In this document: one piece after another, positions 8,847 to 17,488 of the stretch
Numbering within the stretch: the stretch's first letter is position 1
Layout: every line of letters begins with the position of its first letter
Source: an uncultured Bacteroidota bacterium
GTDB lineage: Bacteria > Bacteroidota > Bacteroidia > Chitinophagales > Chitinophagaceae
DNA: 36,675 nucleotides
Assembly: GCA_903847655.1 (NCBI GenBank)
Contig: CAINEG010000007.1
Location: forward strand, 1-36,675
Direction of reading: 5' to 3'
Notes under the pieces: model-generated
Told to the model about the DNA's origin: nothing
The model's database searches: none
What the model saw: the letters and a program-made list of their open reading frames with translations, nothing else
Translations under genes and position numbers: made by a program

Positions 8847-10061
8847 ATGAGCTCCATCAAGCCACAAATTTCATCTTCTTTTTCTTATGAAACACAGGAG
8901 GAGGTATTGGATATCCCACCTAAGAGCAAGCCATTGTTGATTGGTATTCCAAAAGAAATTGCCTTTCAAGAAAACAGAATTGGATTGATTCCCGAGGCAG
9001 TGAGTGTACTCGTAGCCAATGGGCATCAAGTGTTGATGGAATCGAATGCTGGAGAAGGAAGCAGGTATACCGATAATGATTATTCAGAAGCAGGTGCAAC
9101 CATTGTTTTTGATAAAGCAGCGGTGTATAAATGCCCCATATTGGTAAAAACGGCGCCACCAGTTGAAGCCGATTTACCTTTATTGCAAATGCACCAAACC
9201 ATTATTTCTCCTTTGCATTTAACGGCAGTAAAAAAAGAATTGATGGTGCAATTGATGGCTAAAAAAATTACTGCATTGGCTATTGAAAATATTAAAGATG
9301 AAAATCAGAATTACCCCATCTTAAGAAGCATGGGAGAAATTACGGGAAGTGCGGTGATGTTAATTGCGGGTCAGTACCTAAGTAATTTTAACCAGGGCAA
9401 GGGTGTTTTGTTGGGTGGCATTAGCGGGGTGCCGCCTACCAAAGTAGTCATTATTGGGGCCGACATCATTGGTGAATTTGCGACCCGCAATGCCTTGGCC
9501 TTAGGCGCCAGTGTAAAAGTGTTTGACAATAATGTTTCCAGGTTACAAAGACTTCAAAATAATTTAGGCCAAAGAGTTTGGACTTCTGTCTTAGAGCCAA
9601 AAATTTTGGCAAAGCAATTAAAAACTTGTGAAGTAGCAGTGGGTGCATTGAGAAATGATTTTGGTAGAGCCCCCATTGTGGTTAGTGAAGAAATGGTGGC
9701 AGCCATGCGTCCAGGCAGTATTATTATTGATGTAGCCATAGATCGTGGGGGATGTTTTGAAACCAGCGAACTCACCAATCATGAAAATCCCATCATCATC
9801 AAACATGAGGTAATTCATTATGGTGTACCCAATATACCAAGTGGATTTGCTAGAACTGCAAGTCAAGCCATTAGCAATGTGCTCATGCCATTACTGGTGC
9901 AAGTAGGGGATTTGGGCGGTTTGTCTGAAATTATTTGGCAACAAGCACATTTAAGAGAAGGCATTTATTTATACAAAGGGGCCTTGACCGATTTTTATAT
10001 CAGTGCCAAATTCGATTTAAAGTATACCGATTTAAATTTGATGATTACCAGCAGAAGTTAG
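8847..10061 (+). CDS. ald: Alanine dehydrogenase family protein
   Basis: Probable NAD-dependent alanine dehydrogenase (404 residues), interconverting L-alanine and pyruvate plus ammonium. By analogy with characterised enzymes, substrate and catalytic residues are Arg44 (ENRIGLIP), Lys101 (LVKTAPP), His124 (SPLHLTA) and Asp299 (DVAIDRGG). Asp227 at the end of the second Rossmann strand (KVFD) favours NAD over NADP. An unusual point is the dinucleotide loop: it reads GADIIG at 204-209, with Asp206 where the family normally has Gly. The N-terminus has about 28 extra, weakly conserved residues before LLIGIPKE, a feature I associate with the longer Bacteroidota form. Its stop overlaps the stop of the convergent ABC ATPase gene by 4 bases. 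A pyridine nucleotide transhydrogenase alpha-like role is less likely because no beta subunit adjoins it. Confidence 0.85.
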   Translation: MSSIKPQISSSFSYETQEEVLDIPPKSKPLLIGIPKEIAFQENRIGLIPEAVSVLVANGHQVLMESNAGEGSRYTDNDYSEAGATIVFDKAAVYKCPILVKTAPPVEADLPLLQMHQTIISPLHLTAVKKELMVQLMAKKITALAIENIKDENQNYPILRSMGEITGSAVMLIAGQYLSNFNQGKGVLLGGISGVPPTKVVIIGADIIGEFATRNALALGASVKVFDNNVSRLQRLQNNLGQRVWTSVLEPKILAKQLKTCEVAVGALRNDFGRAPIVVSEEMVAAMRPGSIIIDVAIDRGGCFETSELTNHENPIIIKHEVIHYGVPNIPSGFARTASQAISNVLMPLLVQVGDLGGLSEIIWQQAHLREGIYLYKGALTDFYISAKFDLKYTDLNLMITSRS

Positions 10062-10684
10062 CGCGTGACTTGCTTTGATTTAAAGTCCATTAAGTTTAAT
10101 TGAGCTTTACAGAATTGATATTCTGCTAAGTCATTACTACCCACAATAATTAATTTATGCATGGCATACTGTGTAATCATTTGATGGTATAATTCGTAAC
10201 CTTCCTTGTCCAAATTACTACAAGGCTCATCCAATAATAAAATAGGGCTATCTGAAAAAATAGCCAAGGCCAATTTCAATCTTTGTTTCATACCACTACT
10301 AAAATACCTGATTTGTTTATCGGCAGCATTTTTTAATCCAATCAATTCAATGATTGCCTCCACGCTCAACTGTTTTTGTAAGGACTTAAATTGGGTATGA
10401 AAATGAATTTGTTCTAAGGTGGTGAATTCTTCCACTAATTCTAAATAGGGGGCAGCAAAACTAATGTCTTGAAAAATAGTGCTAGCATCATGTCCTTCCC
10501 AGTCTATTTTTCCTTTGGTCAAACTGCCATAGCCTGCAATAATTTGTAGTAAAGTACTTTTCCCTGAACCATTGTTGCCAATGATGGCATAATGTTGGCC
10601 TTGATCAAATTGAAAATATAGATTAGAAAAAATCCAATCTTTATTAAATCTTTTACCTGCTTGACTTAGGCTAATTTTTGTCAT
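10058..10684 (-). CDS. ABC transporter ATP-binding protein, end of lpx operon
   Basis: Stand-alone ABC ATPase of 208 residues. Walker A is GNNGSGKST, the signature is YFSSGMKQR, and Walker B is ILLLDEP followed by CSNLD. The switch position, usually His, is Asn in IVGSND, so hydrolysis may be atypical. No membrane domain is fused or adjacent; the permease must be encoded elsewhere or the protein may act in another way. It starts 2 bases after the lpxA stop, so it is translationally close-coupled to the lipid A operon, suggesting an envelope role, but the cargo is unknown. Small single-domain exporters of the CcmA type are similar in size. It overlaps the convergent ald gene by 4 bases with no room for a terminator. 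Confidence 0.85.
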   Translation of the reverse strand: MTKISLSQAGKRFNKDWIFSNLYFQFDQGQHYAIIGNNGSGKSTLLQIIAGYGSLTKGKIDWEGHDASTIFQDISFAAPYLELVEEFTTLEQIHFHTQFKSLQKQLSVEAIIELIGLKNAADKQIRYFSSGMKQRLKLALAIFSDSPILLLDEPCSNLDKEGYELYHQMITQYAMHKLIIVGSNDLAEYQFCKAQLNLMDFKSKQVTR

Positions 10685-10686
10685 GA

Positions 10687-11484
10687 TTAATCTTCTTCTA
10701 CCACTCCTTTGCCAAATCTTTTAATCACCCCGCGTCCACTTTCTCTAATAAAGGTGACAATTTCATCACGCTCATCGGTGGCTGGTATTTCCTCTTCAAT
10801 GAATTCAAGGGCTTGTGTGGTGTTCATGCCCTTACTAAAAATATATCTGTAGATATCCAAGATGTGATTTATTTTTTCAAGATCAAAACCTCTTCTTTTC
10901 AATCCAACGCTATTGACGCCGCCATAACTTAAAGGATTACGTACCGCTTTAATATAAGGGGGTACATCTTTACTCACTAAGCTACCTCCTGCAATGTAAG
11001 CGTGTTGACCAATGTTGACAAATTGGTGAACCGCACTTACCCCGGCAATCCAAGCATAATCGCCTAAAGTAACATGTCCTGCTATTTGTACACTATTGCT
11101 TAAAATACAATGGTTACCAATAATACAATCGTGGGCAATATGACTGTACGCCATAATTAAACAATTGTTACCTACTTTAGTAATCCATCTGTCTGAGGTA
11201 CCACGGTTGATGGTTACAAATTCTCTAATGGTCGTTCCGTCACCAATTTCAACAGTTGTTTTTTCGCCATTGAATTTTAAATCTTGTGGATCAGCACCAA
11301 TTACTGCACCTGGGAATATGCGACAGTTTTTTCCAATTTTCGTTCCATTCATAATGGTCACGCTACTGCCAATCCAAGTGCCTTCACCAATGGTTACTTC
11401 CCCATGAATTACAGTAAATGGATCAATTTTTACATTGGGCGCAATTTTTGCATTGGGATCGATATAAGTAAAAGGATGGGTCAT
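10687..11484 (-). CDS. lpxA: UDP-GlcNAc acyltransferase LpxA
   Basis: First enzyme of lipid A synthesis: transfers a 3-hydroxyacyl chain from acyl carrier protein to UDP-N-acetylglucosamine. The 265-residue protein shows regular hexapeptide repeats of a left-handed beta-helix over about residues 5-190, with the LpxA block INRGT and the SHIAHDC segment; His118 corresponds to the catalytic His125 of E. coli. A helical C-terminal domain (from about 195) ends acidic. It follows lpxC-fabZ after 23 bases and precedes the ABC ATPase by 2 bases. Acyl chain preference cannot be judged by eye. Confidence 0.96.
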   Translation of the reverse strand: MTHPFTYIDPNAKIAPNVKIDPFTVIHGEVTIGEGTWIGSSVTIMNGTKIGKNCRIFPGAVIGADPQDLKFNGEKTTVEIGDGTTIREFVTINRGTSDRWITKVGNNCLIMAYSHIAHDCIIGNHCILSNSVQIAGHVTLGDYAWIAGVSAVHQFVNIGQHAYIAGGSLVSKDVPPYIKAVRNPLSYGGVNSVGLKRRGFDLEKINHILDIYRYIFSKGMNTTQALEFIEEEIPATDERDEIVTFIRESGRGVIKRFGKGVVEED

Positions 11485-11507
11485 AATTTTTTCTTTTTGT
11501 TCAATTT

Positions 11508-12917
11508 TTATTCTGCTCTTTTCACCACTTGGGCTACTAAGTCGGCTTCGGTGGTGACTTTGCCACCTACATAAACGGTACCGCGCATTTCACAAATGCC
11601 TCTTCTTATAGGACTGGTTAATTCCATTTTCAATAACATGGTATCACCTGGTCTAACCATTTGCTTGAATTTGCAATTATCAATTTTTAAAAAATAGGTA
11701 TCGTAGTCGCCCTTAGGCATGGCATTGATACATAATATTCCGCCTGTTTGTGCAAGCGCTTCAATTTGTAAAACACCCGGCATCACAGGATTGCCAGGGA
11801 AATGTCCTGGGAAAAACCATTCATTGAAAGTAACATTTTTAACACCCACAATAACAGTGTCTGTTAATTCAATGATTTTATCAACAAATAAAAATGGATG
11901 ACGATGTGGCAATGTTTTTTCAATCTGTTCTAAATTAAACACGGGCGGCAAAGTGGCGTCGTAGACTGGCACATCTTTAATGTGTTTATTTTTTTTAATG
12001 TACTGCTTAATTTTTTTTGCAAATTCTACATTGCTGCTGTGTCCGGGTCGGTTGGCAATGATACGCGCTTTGATTGGATAGCCTGTCAAAGCTAAGTCGC
12101 CCACTACATCTAATAATTTATGTCTTGCAGGTTCATTGGGAAATCTTAATTCAAGATTGTTTAAATAACCTTCGCTTTTAACTTCTATTTTTTCACGCTT
12201 AAATACCTTGGCTAATCTGGCCATTTCTTCATTAGAAACAGGCTTATCTACTACCACAATAGCGTTATTGATATCCCCGCCTTTGATTAAATCATTTTTT
12301 AGTAAAGCTTCCAGCTCATGTAAAAAACAAAAAGTTCTACAAGGCGCAATTTCTGATTTAAAATCTTTGATAGTTTTTAGTGCGGCGTGTTGCGTGCCTA
12401 AAACAGGACTATTAAAATCGATCAAAGTGGTTATTTGATAATCGAGTGCGGGCAATGCCACCATTTCAACTCTTTTTTCATCATCATAATGAAAAATATT
12501 TTCATCAATGCTATACCAAGCCTTGGCAGCATCTTGTTCTAAGACGCCTGCTTCTTCAATTCTTTCAATAAAAGGAGCGGAGCTACCATCAATGATCGGA
12601 ATCTCTGGGCCATTCACTTGAATCAATACATTGTCTATACCCAAGCCAACGAGGGCCGCTAAAATATGCTCTACTGTGCTTATTTTGGCATCACCAACTT
12701 GAAGGGTGGTTCCACGGCTAGTATCGGTAACCAAATCGCAGTCCGCTTTGATGATGGGTTGATTGGGTAAGTCTACCCTTTGAAATTGGTAACCAAAACC
12801 TGGGTTGGCAGGATTTAAGGTCATGTCCACTAATACGCCGGTATGTAAACCTGTACCACTAATGCTGATACTTTTACTTATGGTATGTTGCTTATCCGGA
12901 TTAAAATTTTGGTCCAT
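11508..12917 (-). CDS. lpxC-fabZ: Bifunctional LpxC deacetylase / FabZ dehydratase
   Basis: Fusion of two enzymes (469 residues), a hallmark of Bacteroidota. The LpxC part (about 8-310) is the zinc deacetylase that commits UDP-GlcNAc derivatives to lipid A: zinc ligands His84 (STVEHILAAL), His266 and Asp270 (ARHKLLDVVGD), and His293 (NRPGHSS) as the proton-shuttle His. A short lysine-rich linker follows. The FabZ part (about 325-469) dehydrates 3-hydroxyacyl-ACP: LPHRHPFLFVD, then catalytic His372 in GHFPGNP and Glu386 in VLQIEALAQ, spaced 14 residues as in E. coli FabZ. Both active sites look intact. Because both act on 3-hydroxyacyl products, the fusion places the lipid A and fatty acid branch point in one polypeptide. 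Confidence 0.97.
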   Translation of the reverse strand: MDQNFNPDKQHTISKSISISGTGLHTGVLVDMTLNPANPGFGYQFQRVDLPNQPIIKADCDLVTDTSRGTTLQVGDAKISTVEHILAALVGLGIDNVLIQVNGPEIPIIDGSSAPFIERIEEAGVLEQDAAKAWYSIDENIFHYDDEKRVEMVALPALDYQITTLIDFNSPVLGTQHAALKTIKDFKSEIAPCRTFCFLHELEALLKNDLIKGGDINNAIVVVDKPVSNEEMARLAKVFKREKIEVKSEGYLNNLELRFPNEPARHKLLDVVGDLALTGYPIKARIIANRPGHSSNVEFAKKIKQYIKKNKHIKDVPVYDATLPPVFNLEQIEKTLPHRHPFLFVDKIIELTDTVIVGVKNVTFNEWFFPGHFPGNPVMPGVLQIEALAQTGGILCINAMPKGDYDTYFLKIDNCKFKQMVRPGDTMLLKMELTSPIRRGICEMRGTVYVGGKVTTEADLVAQVVKRAE

Positions 12918-12964
12918 GCTTTTCTTGGTTTAGGTCATCCCTTGCTTAAAGTGATGATTTTCAG

Positions 12965-12972
12965 CAAAATTA
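12965..12972 (-). promoter_or_regulatory. -7 promoter box for lpxC-fabZ
   Basis: TAATTTTG on the minus strand fits TAnnTTTG perfectly. It lies in the 62-base gap between lpxD and lpxC-fabZ, 47 bases before the ATG, so the downstream part of the operon may have its own promoter. Confidence 0.45.
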
Positions 12973-12979
12973 GGCTGAT

Positions 12980-14026
12980 TTACCCTTTTGAAGATAGTTG
13001 TTTAACTAATATTTCCAATTCTTTAACCCTTTTTTCAAGGTTTGGAAGGTTTTTTAGGTGTATTTGGGCTCTGAGCGCAGTAGAATGCTCTGCGGCAGGG
13101 AAACCGGTAACCGTAGAATTGGCTTTATCGATGGTCTTGGTGATGCCACTTCTGGCGGCCACTTTAACCCCATCGGCAATGTTTAGGTGTCCAGCAGCAC
13201 CAGATTGACCACCCATCATCACGCCTTTGCCTACTTTCGTGCTTCCACTTAAGCCCACCTGTGCAGCAATTACTGTGTCTTGACCCACTTCTACATTATG
13301 TGCTATCTGAACTAAGTTGTCCAACTTAACGCCTTGCTTAATGATGGTGGAACCAATGGTGGCTCTATCAATAGTGGTATTGGCGCCAATTTCTACATCG
13401 TCTTCAATAATTACATTACCTAGTTGTGGTACTTTTTGATAAGTTCCATTCGCATTGGGTGCAAATCCAAATCCATCACTTCCAATAATCGTACCTGCAT
13501 GAATGATAATATTGTTGCCTAAAACGCAATCCGCATAAATGACTACACCTGGATGCAAGACCACCTTGTTTCCAATCACAACATTTTCACCAATCACTAC
13601 ATTAGAAAATATTTTTACTTCCTCACCAACTTTTACATTTTCACCTATATAAGCAAAGGCAGCTACAAAATGATCCTTTCCAAGTTTTGCAGAGCTGGCA
13701 ATGAAAGAGGGACTTTGTATACCAGTTAAATTATTTGTTTTAAGTGCTTGGTATTGGGTCAATAATGTGGCAAAGGCAGCATAAGCATCAGGTACTCTGA
13801 TTAAGGTGGCTGCCATATTTTGTTTTAAAACCAAGCTTTCATTGATGAGGACAATAGAGGCCTTGGTTTGGTATAAAAATTCTTCGTATTTAGGATTGGC
13901 TAAAAATGAAATTTCCCCAGCTATAGCCGATTCTATCTTGCCAAATTGGTTCACTGTAACGGTTGCGTCACCTTCTATTTTTCCTTGAACCATTAAAGCA
14001 ATCTGTTGGGCACTGAATGATAGCAT
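12980..14026 (-). CDS. lpxD: UDP-3-O-acylglucosamine N-acyltransferase LpxD
   Basis: Third enzyme of lipid A synthesis: adds the second 3-hydroxyacyl chain to UDP-3-O-acylglucosamine. An N-terminal uridine-binding domain (about 1-100 from the chosen start, with [15 protein letters not shown]) precedes a long hexapeptide beta-helix with repeats such as [21 protein letters not shown] and the HNVEVGQ segment (catalytic His region), and a short C-terminal helix with heptad spacing ([15 protein letters not shown]). The start is set at ATG 14026 ([10 protein letters not shown]). An in-frame start at 14104 would add 26 residues unlike the family and would overlap the preceding HD gene. The gene lies 22 bases after the HD phosphohydrolase. 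Confidence 0.95.
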   Translation of the reverse strand: MLSFSAQQIALMVQGKIEGDATVTVNQFGKIESAIAGEISFLANPKYEEFLYQTKASIVLINESLVLKQNMAATLIRVPDAYAAFATLLTQYQALKTNNLTGIQSPSFIASSAKLGKDHFVAAFAYIGENVKVGEEVKIFSNVVIGENVVIGNKVVLHPGVVIYADCVLGNNIIIHAGTIIGSDGFGFAPNANGTYQKVPQLGNVIIEDDVEIGANTTIDRATIGSTIIKQGVKLDNLVQIAHNVEVGQDTVIAAQVGLSGSTKVGKGVMMGGQSGAAGHLNIADGVKVAARSGITKTIDKANSTVTGFPAAEHSTALRAQIHLKNLPNLEKRVKELEILVKQLSSKG

Positions 14027-14048
14027 GCGTATTTTTTTGAATTGGGGG

Positions 14049-15278
14049 TTATTCTTTAAGTAAACAAATGTAAAATTTTTTAACCGGTGCAGAAAGACTT
14101 TCAATGATTAATGCATTTTGAATCTGCGAAATAGAGGTGATTTCTCCCGATTTTAGCAAAATTTTAATGGTTTCATTGTCGTTTTTGTACAAGGTATTGC
14201 TGGCGGTTCCTTTAAAGCACAAGAACCCAAGGTCTTTTTCTTCCAAAGGAAATTTAGATTTCACCAATTGATAAGCTTGATCCCATTGCGCCGCTGTGAT
14301 GGGATCAGATTGCATGATGCATTTAAATCCTTGTCTATTGAGTAGTCGCTTGCACAATAAGGATAAAATAGGATCGCTATGGTTTTGCCATTGTTTGATG
14401 GCATACATGATATCGGTATCATCCAATTGGCTAAAATTATTTAAATCTATTTGCTTTAAATTCCAATGGGTATTGCTTAAAAAATAATCTAAAACACCGC
14501 CTGTTTTTACTTGTTCGTTTTTTTGATCAAACAGAAGCTGCGCACGTTCAATAATCTTAACCAACATTTTCTCCGATGCCAATACTGTTTTATGCTGGTA
14601 TACTTGCCAGTACATCAATCTTCTGGACATTAAAAATTTCTCTACGCTATTGATGCCTTTTTCTTCCACCACTAATTCATTGTCGTGCACTGTAAGCATT
14701 TTCAATATACGCTCATAGCCCACTAGGCCTTCTGTAACACCTGTAAAAAAACTATCTCTAGACAAATAATCTAATCTATCCACATCTAATTGCCCGCTAA
14801 TCAATTGGTGCAAGAATTTTTTCGGGTATTGATTGGTAAAAATTTGTATGGCTAAATTTAAATTTCCTTTCAAAATTTCATTGGAAGAATTGTTTAAATG
14901 ATGCATGATCAATAAAGACAAATCCTCATGACTGACACCCTTGAGTAATATGTTTTCTAAAGCATGTGAAAAAGGGCCATGGCCAATATCGTGTAATAAA
15001 ATGGCCAGCTTTGCCGCTTGGGCCTCTTCCTTGGTAATTTCAATTCCTTTATCGGTGAGTTCGCCGATGGCGATGCACATCAAGTGGTAAGCACCCAAAG
15101 AATGATGCAAGCGGGTATGCACTGCCCCTGGATAAACCAACTGGGCCAATGCCATTTGTTGAATTCTTCTGAGGCGTTGATAAAAAGGATGGTTGATCAA
15201 TTCAAAAATCAATGGATCGTTGATGGTGATGAAGCCATGCACTGGGTCGTTGATAATTTTTCGATAGGTAAAAGCCAT
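14049..15278 (-). CDS. HD-domain phosphohydrolase, dNTPase/SAMHD1-like
   Basis: Cytoplasmic HD-superfamily metal-dependent phosphohydrolase of 409 residues. The metal-binding residues appear as RLHHSLG (His near 58), [15 protein letters not shown] (His96, Asp97), and a later Asp in [14 protein letters not shown]. This arrangement matches the family that includes dGTP triphosphohydrolases and the uncharacterised YdhJ/YwfO group. The substrate is unknown; dNTP hydrolysis is a family-based guess. It heads the lipid A operon, a gene order I recall as recurrent in Bacteroidota, but no biochemical link with LpxD is known to me. A TACCTTTG box lies 17 bases upstream of the ATG. Confidence 0.88.
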   Translation of the reverse strand: MAFTYRKIINDPVHGFITINDPLIFELINHPFYQRLRRIQQMALAQLVYPGAVHTRLHHSLGAYHLMCIAIGELTDKGIEITKEEAQAAKLAILLHDIGHGPFSHALENILLKGVSHEDLSLLIMHHLNNSSNEILKGNLNLAIQIFTNQYPKKFLHQLISGQLDVDRLDYLSRDSFFTGVTEGLVGYERILKMLTVHDNELVVEEKGINSVEKFLMSRRLMYWQVYQHKTVLASEKMLVKIIERAQLLFDQKNEQVKTGGVLDYFLSNTHWNLKQIDLNNFSQLDDTDIMYAIKQWQNHSDPILSLLCKRLLNRQGFKCIMQSDPITAAQWDQAYQLVKSKFPLEEKDLGFLCFKGTASNTLYKNDNETIKILLKSGEITSISQIQNALIIESLSAPVKKFYICLLKE

Positions 15279-15294
15279 AATTTACATGTGTTCA

Positions 15295-15302
15295 CAAAGG
15301 TA
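15295..15302 (-). promoter_or_regulatory. -7 promoter box for the HD-lpxD operon
   Basis: TACCTTTG on the minus strand is a perfect TAnnTTTG match, 16 bases before the ATG at 15278. No clear TTTG -33 element is visible at the ideal spacing. Confidence 0.55.
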
Positions 15303-15355
15303 CGAAATGTGAATAACTCTGCGCTTATATTTAAAAAAGCAGTTCAACTAAAAAC

Positions 15356-15363
15356 TATATTTG
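15356..15363 (+). promoter_or_regulatory. -7 promoter box for the 95-residue gene
   Basis: TATATTTG is a perfect TAnnTTTG match, 27 bases before the ATG at 15391, in the divergent region shared with the HD-lpxD operon promoter. Confidence 0.5.
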
Positions 15364-15390
15364 TAGGGTTACTTACCACACTAAAAATCA

Positions 15391-15678
15391 ATGCTTACTA
15401 TGAAATTGACGCAATCTACCTTAGACAAATTGGAAGATATTTTAGGGGAATCTGATTTTGTCGTTCGCTATGAAAGAGGCAATTTCCAAAGTGGATGGTG
15501 TCTGTTGGAAGCCAAAAGAATTGTGGTACTCAATAAGTTTTTGAACTTAGAAGCTAGAATTAATACTTTATTAGAATTGATCCCCATTTTAGACATTCAA
15601 TTTGATAAGCTAACCCATGATTCTCAAAAACTGTATACCGAAGTAAAACGACTTTCTTTGACTGAGGCTACTGCTTAA
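15391..15678 (+). CDS. Conserved-looking hypothetical protein, 95 residues
   Basis: I do not recognise a named family. The product is mostly charged and helical, with a central WCLLEAKRIVVLNKFLNLEARIN segment whose alternation suggests a strand followed by a helix, then a hydrophobic helix (LLELIPILDI) and a polar C-terminal helix. No signal peptide or membrane segment is seen. A second ATG at 15400 (MKLTQSTL) could be the true start. It sits behind its own TATATTTG box and 31 bases before the PhnP-like metallohydrolase, so the two are probably one transcript and may be functionally linked. Codon use resembles the neighbours, which supports a real gene. Confidence 0.75.
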   Translation: MLTMKLTQSTLDKLEDILGESDFVVRYERGNFQSGWCLLEAKRIVVLNKFLNLEARINTLLELIPILDIQFDKLTHDSQKLYTEVKRLSLTEATA

Positions 15679-15709
15679 TTGAAATAGATTTTCTCTAAAT
15701 ATTTATACC

Positions 15710-16474
15710 TTGTTAGACATTACCATTTTAGGTTCCGGTACCAGCACAGGGGTCCCCTTGATTGGTTGTGATTGTGCAGTATGTACTTCGACGGAGCCTA
15801 AAAACAAAAGGTTAAGAACCAGTATAAAAATAAAAAGCAAAACCACTACGGTAGTCATTGATACGACACCTGATTTCCGGTACCAGATGTTACGTACCCA
15901 GACCACGCAGATAGATGCTATTGTTTTTACCCATCCACATCGAGATCATTATGCAGGTTTGGACGATATCCGACCTTTTAATTTTTTTTCAAAAAAGTCA
16001 ATGCCTATTTATGCCAATGAACTTACACAAGTAGCCATCCAACGCGATTTTTATTATGCATTTGAAAAGGACAAAGACGCGGGCTTGCCAGAAATGATTT
16101 TACATACCATTGGAGCAGAGGCGTTTACAATTGGAGACATTCCCTTTGCACCCATACAAGTGATGCATAGAGAAATGCCTGTACTGGGTTTTAGAATGGG
16201 TGATTTTACGTATATCACTGATGCAAATTATATTGCAGCATCGGAATTGGAAAAAATAAAAGGGTCTAAAGTACTTATCTTAAATGCACTTCGCAAGGAA
16301 ACACATCCCACGCATTTTAATTTAGATCAAGCCCTGGCCTTGATTGCTACATTAGACATTCCTACCGTTTACCTTATTCATTTTAGTCATCAAATAGGCT
16401 TGCACGATCAAGTGGAAGCGAGTTTGCCAAGAGGCATTCATTTGGCTTATGATGGGTTAAACTTTTCTATTTAA
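15710..16474 (+). CDS. PhnP-like metallo-beta-lactamase-fold hydrolase
   Basis: Metal-dependent hydrolase of 254 residues. The metal site HxHxDH is THPHRDH (His75, His77, Asp79, His80), with further ligands expected at MHREMP and ITDANY, and a final His in LIHFSHQIG. The N-terminal GCDCAVC (Cys20, Cys22, Cys25) matches the structural zinc site of PhnP, a cyclic phosphodiesterase. The start is TTG at 15710: the frame has a TGA at 15680-15682, no ATG or GTG lies between, and the conserved LDITILGSGTSTG must be included. The likely substrate is a cyclic or phosphodiester nucleotide, by family only; no phosphonate-degradation genes are nearby. RNase Z is less likely given the cysteine motif. Confidence 0.88.
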   Translation: MLDITILGSGTSTGVPLIGCDCAVCTSTEPKNKRLRTSIKIKSKTTTVVIDTTPDFRYQMLRTQTTQIDAIVFTHPHRDHYAGLDDIRPFNFFSKKSMPIYANELTQVAIQRDFYYAFEKDKDAGLPEMILHTIGAEAFTIGDIPFAPIQVMHREMPVLGFRMGDFTYITDANYIAASELEKIKGSKVLILNALRKETHPTHFNLDQALALIATLDIPTVYLIHFSHQIGLHDQVEASLPRGIHLAYDGLNFSI

Positions 16475-16551
16475 TTCAAGGGTTATCATCCTCAAGTATT
16501 TATACTCGAATTTCTGTTTCAATAATTATTTATCTAGCATGAAAATAAATC

Positions 16552-17364
16552 ATGCAAGACCATTGGAAAGCCTATTTTATTTTTTCAGTCAAAGAGCAAA
16601 GAGGGATCATCGTACTTGGTTTCCTATTGCTTTTAAGTATTGTCTTTGGTTTATTGGTGCCGAAGTCTGCCCATCCATTAAAAGCATTCAAGGAGCCTAA
16701 GGAAGGCGTCTTATTTAATTTTGATCCCAATACTATTGATAGCGCTAAGGCGGTTATGCTAGGCATCCCCAACAGACAAGTAAATACTTTATTGCGTTAC
16801 AGAAACAAGGGGGGGAGGTTTTACCATAAGGAGGACCTAGCCCGCCTGTATGGATTAAAGAAAGATTTATTGGATAAATTAATGCCTTTTGTGGTGATTG
16901 AAATTAATAAACCAACAATGTATACTAATTATAGGGATGAAAAAAGGTCCTTGCGCCTACCCATTTGGACCATCGATATTAATGAAGCCAGTGAAATGGA
17001 ATGGGCGCAAAAAACCAATTTATCTACCCAGACCATTCGGAGCATACTTCAATATAAAAAATATTTAGGGGGCTTTGGTTCTATCTATCAAATAAGTAAA
17101 GTGTATGGCTTAACAGATAGTTGCTTTCAAGAATTGAGTCCACATCTATGCATGAAAAAGGCCAGCTTTAAAAAAATGGCGGCAGCTACCATGCGCTTTG
17201 ATCAGTGGCAGTCCTTGGGTATTTTTCAAGACAAAGAAATTTGGCAAATATTGCGTTTGAAAAAGGCAAACGGCGGAAAAATAGGGTGGAGGGACTTAGT
17301 GATTGAGCTGGATTTGACCGAGGCACAGGCCAGGGAGATAAGGCAGAAGATTGATATAGACTAA
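16552..17364 (+). CDS. Membrane-anchored helix-hairpin-helix protein (ComEA-like)
   Basis: 270 residues with one hydrophobic segment at about 17-36 (GIIVLGFLLLLSIVFGLLVP), predicting an N-in anchor with the rest outside the cytoplasmic membrane. Two helix-hairpin-helix repeats follow: 54-116 (FDPNTID...LGIPNRQVNTLLRYRNKGG) and 139-200 (IDINEASEMEW...ILQYKKYLGGF), with a possible degenerate third at 222-268. The FDPNT and IDINEA starts are typical of the ComEA group that binds DNA during uptake. This architecture fits a periplasmic DNA-binding competence protein, but many Bacteroidota carry such proteins with no proven role. It is followed by a strong terminator. Confidence 0.82.
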   Translation: MQDHWKAYFIFSVKEQRGIIVLGFLLLLSIVFGLLVPKSAHPLKAFKEPKEGVLFNFDPNTIDSAKAVMLGIPNRQVNTLLRYRNKGGRFYHKEDLARLYGLKKDLLDKLMPFVVIEINKPTMYTNYRDEKRSLRLPIWTIDINEASEMEWAQKTNLSTQTIRSILQYKKYLGGFGSIYQISKVYGLTDSCFQELSPHLCMKKASFKKMAAATMRFDQWQSLGIFQDKEIWQILRLKKANGGKIGWRDLVIELDLTEAQAREIRQKIDID

Positions 17365-17488
17365 GACCTAGGAGATTTTATTAACAATTGGTAGTTTCTT
17401 TAAAATAAATTATCCTATTTTTTTTGGATGTGAAGAAAAATTATTAGTATTGGTAAAGGATTTCGGTCCTCAATAACGATTGCTTGCT

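Noticed and set aside
14027..14104. N-terminal extension of lpxD
   Set aside because: Would overlap the HD gene by 56 bases and looks unlike LpxD N-termini.
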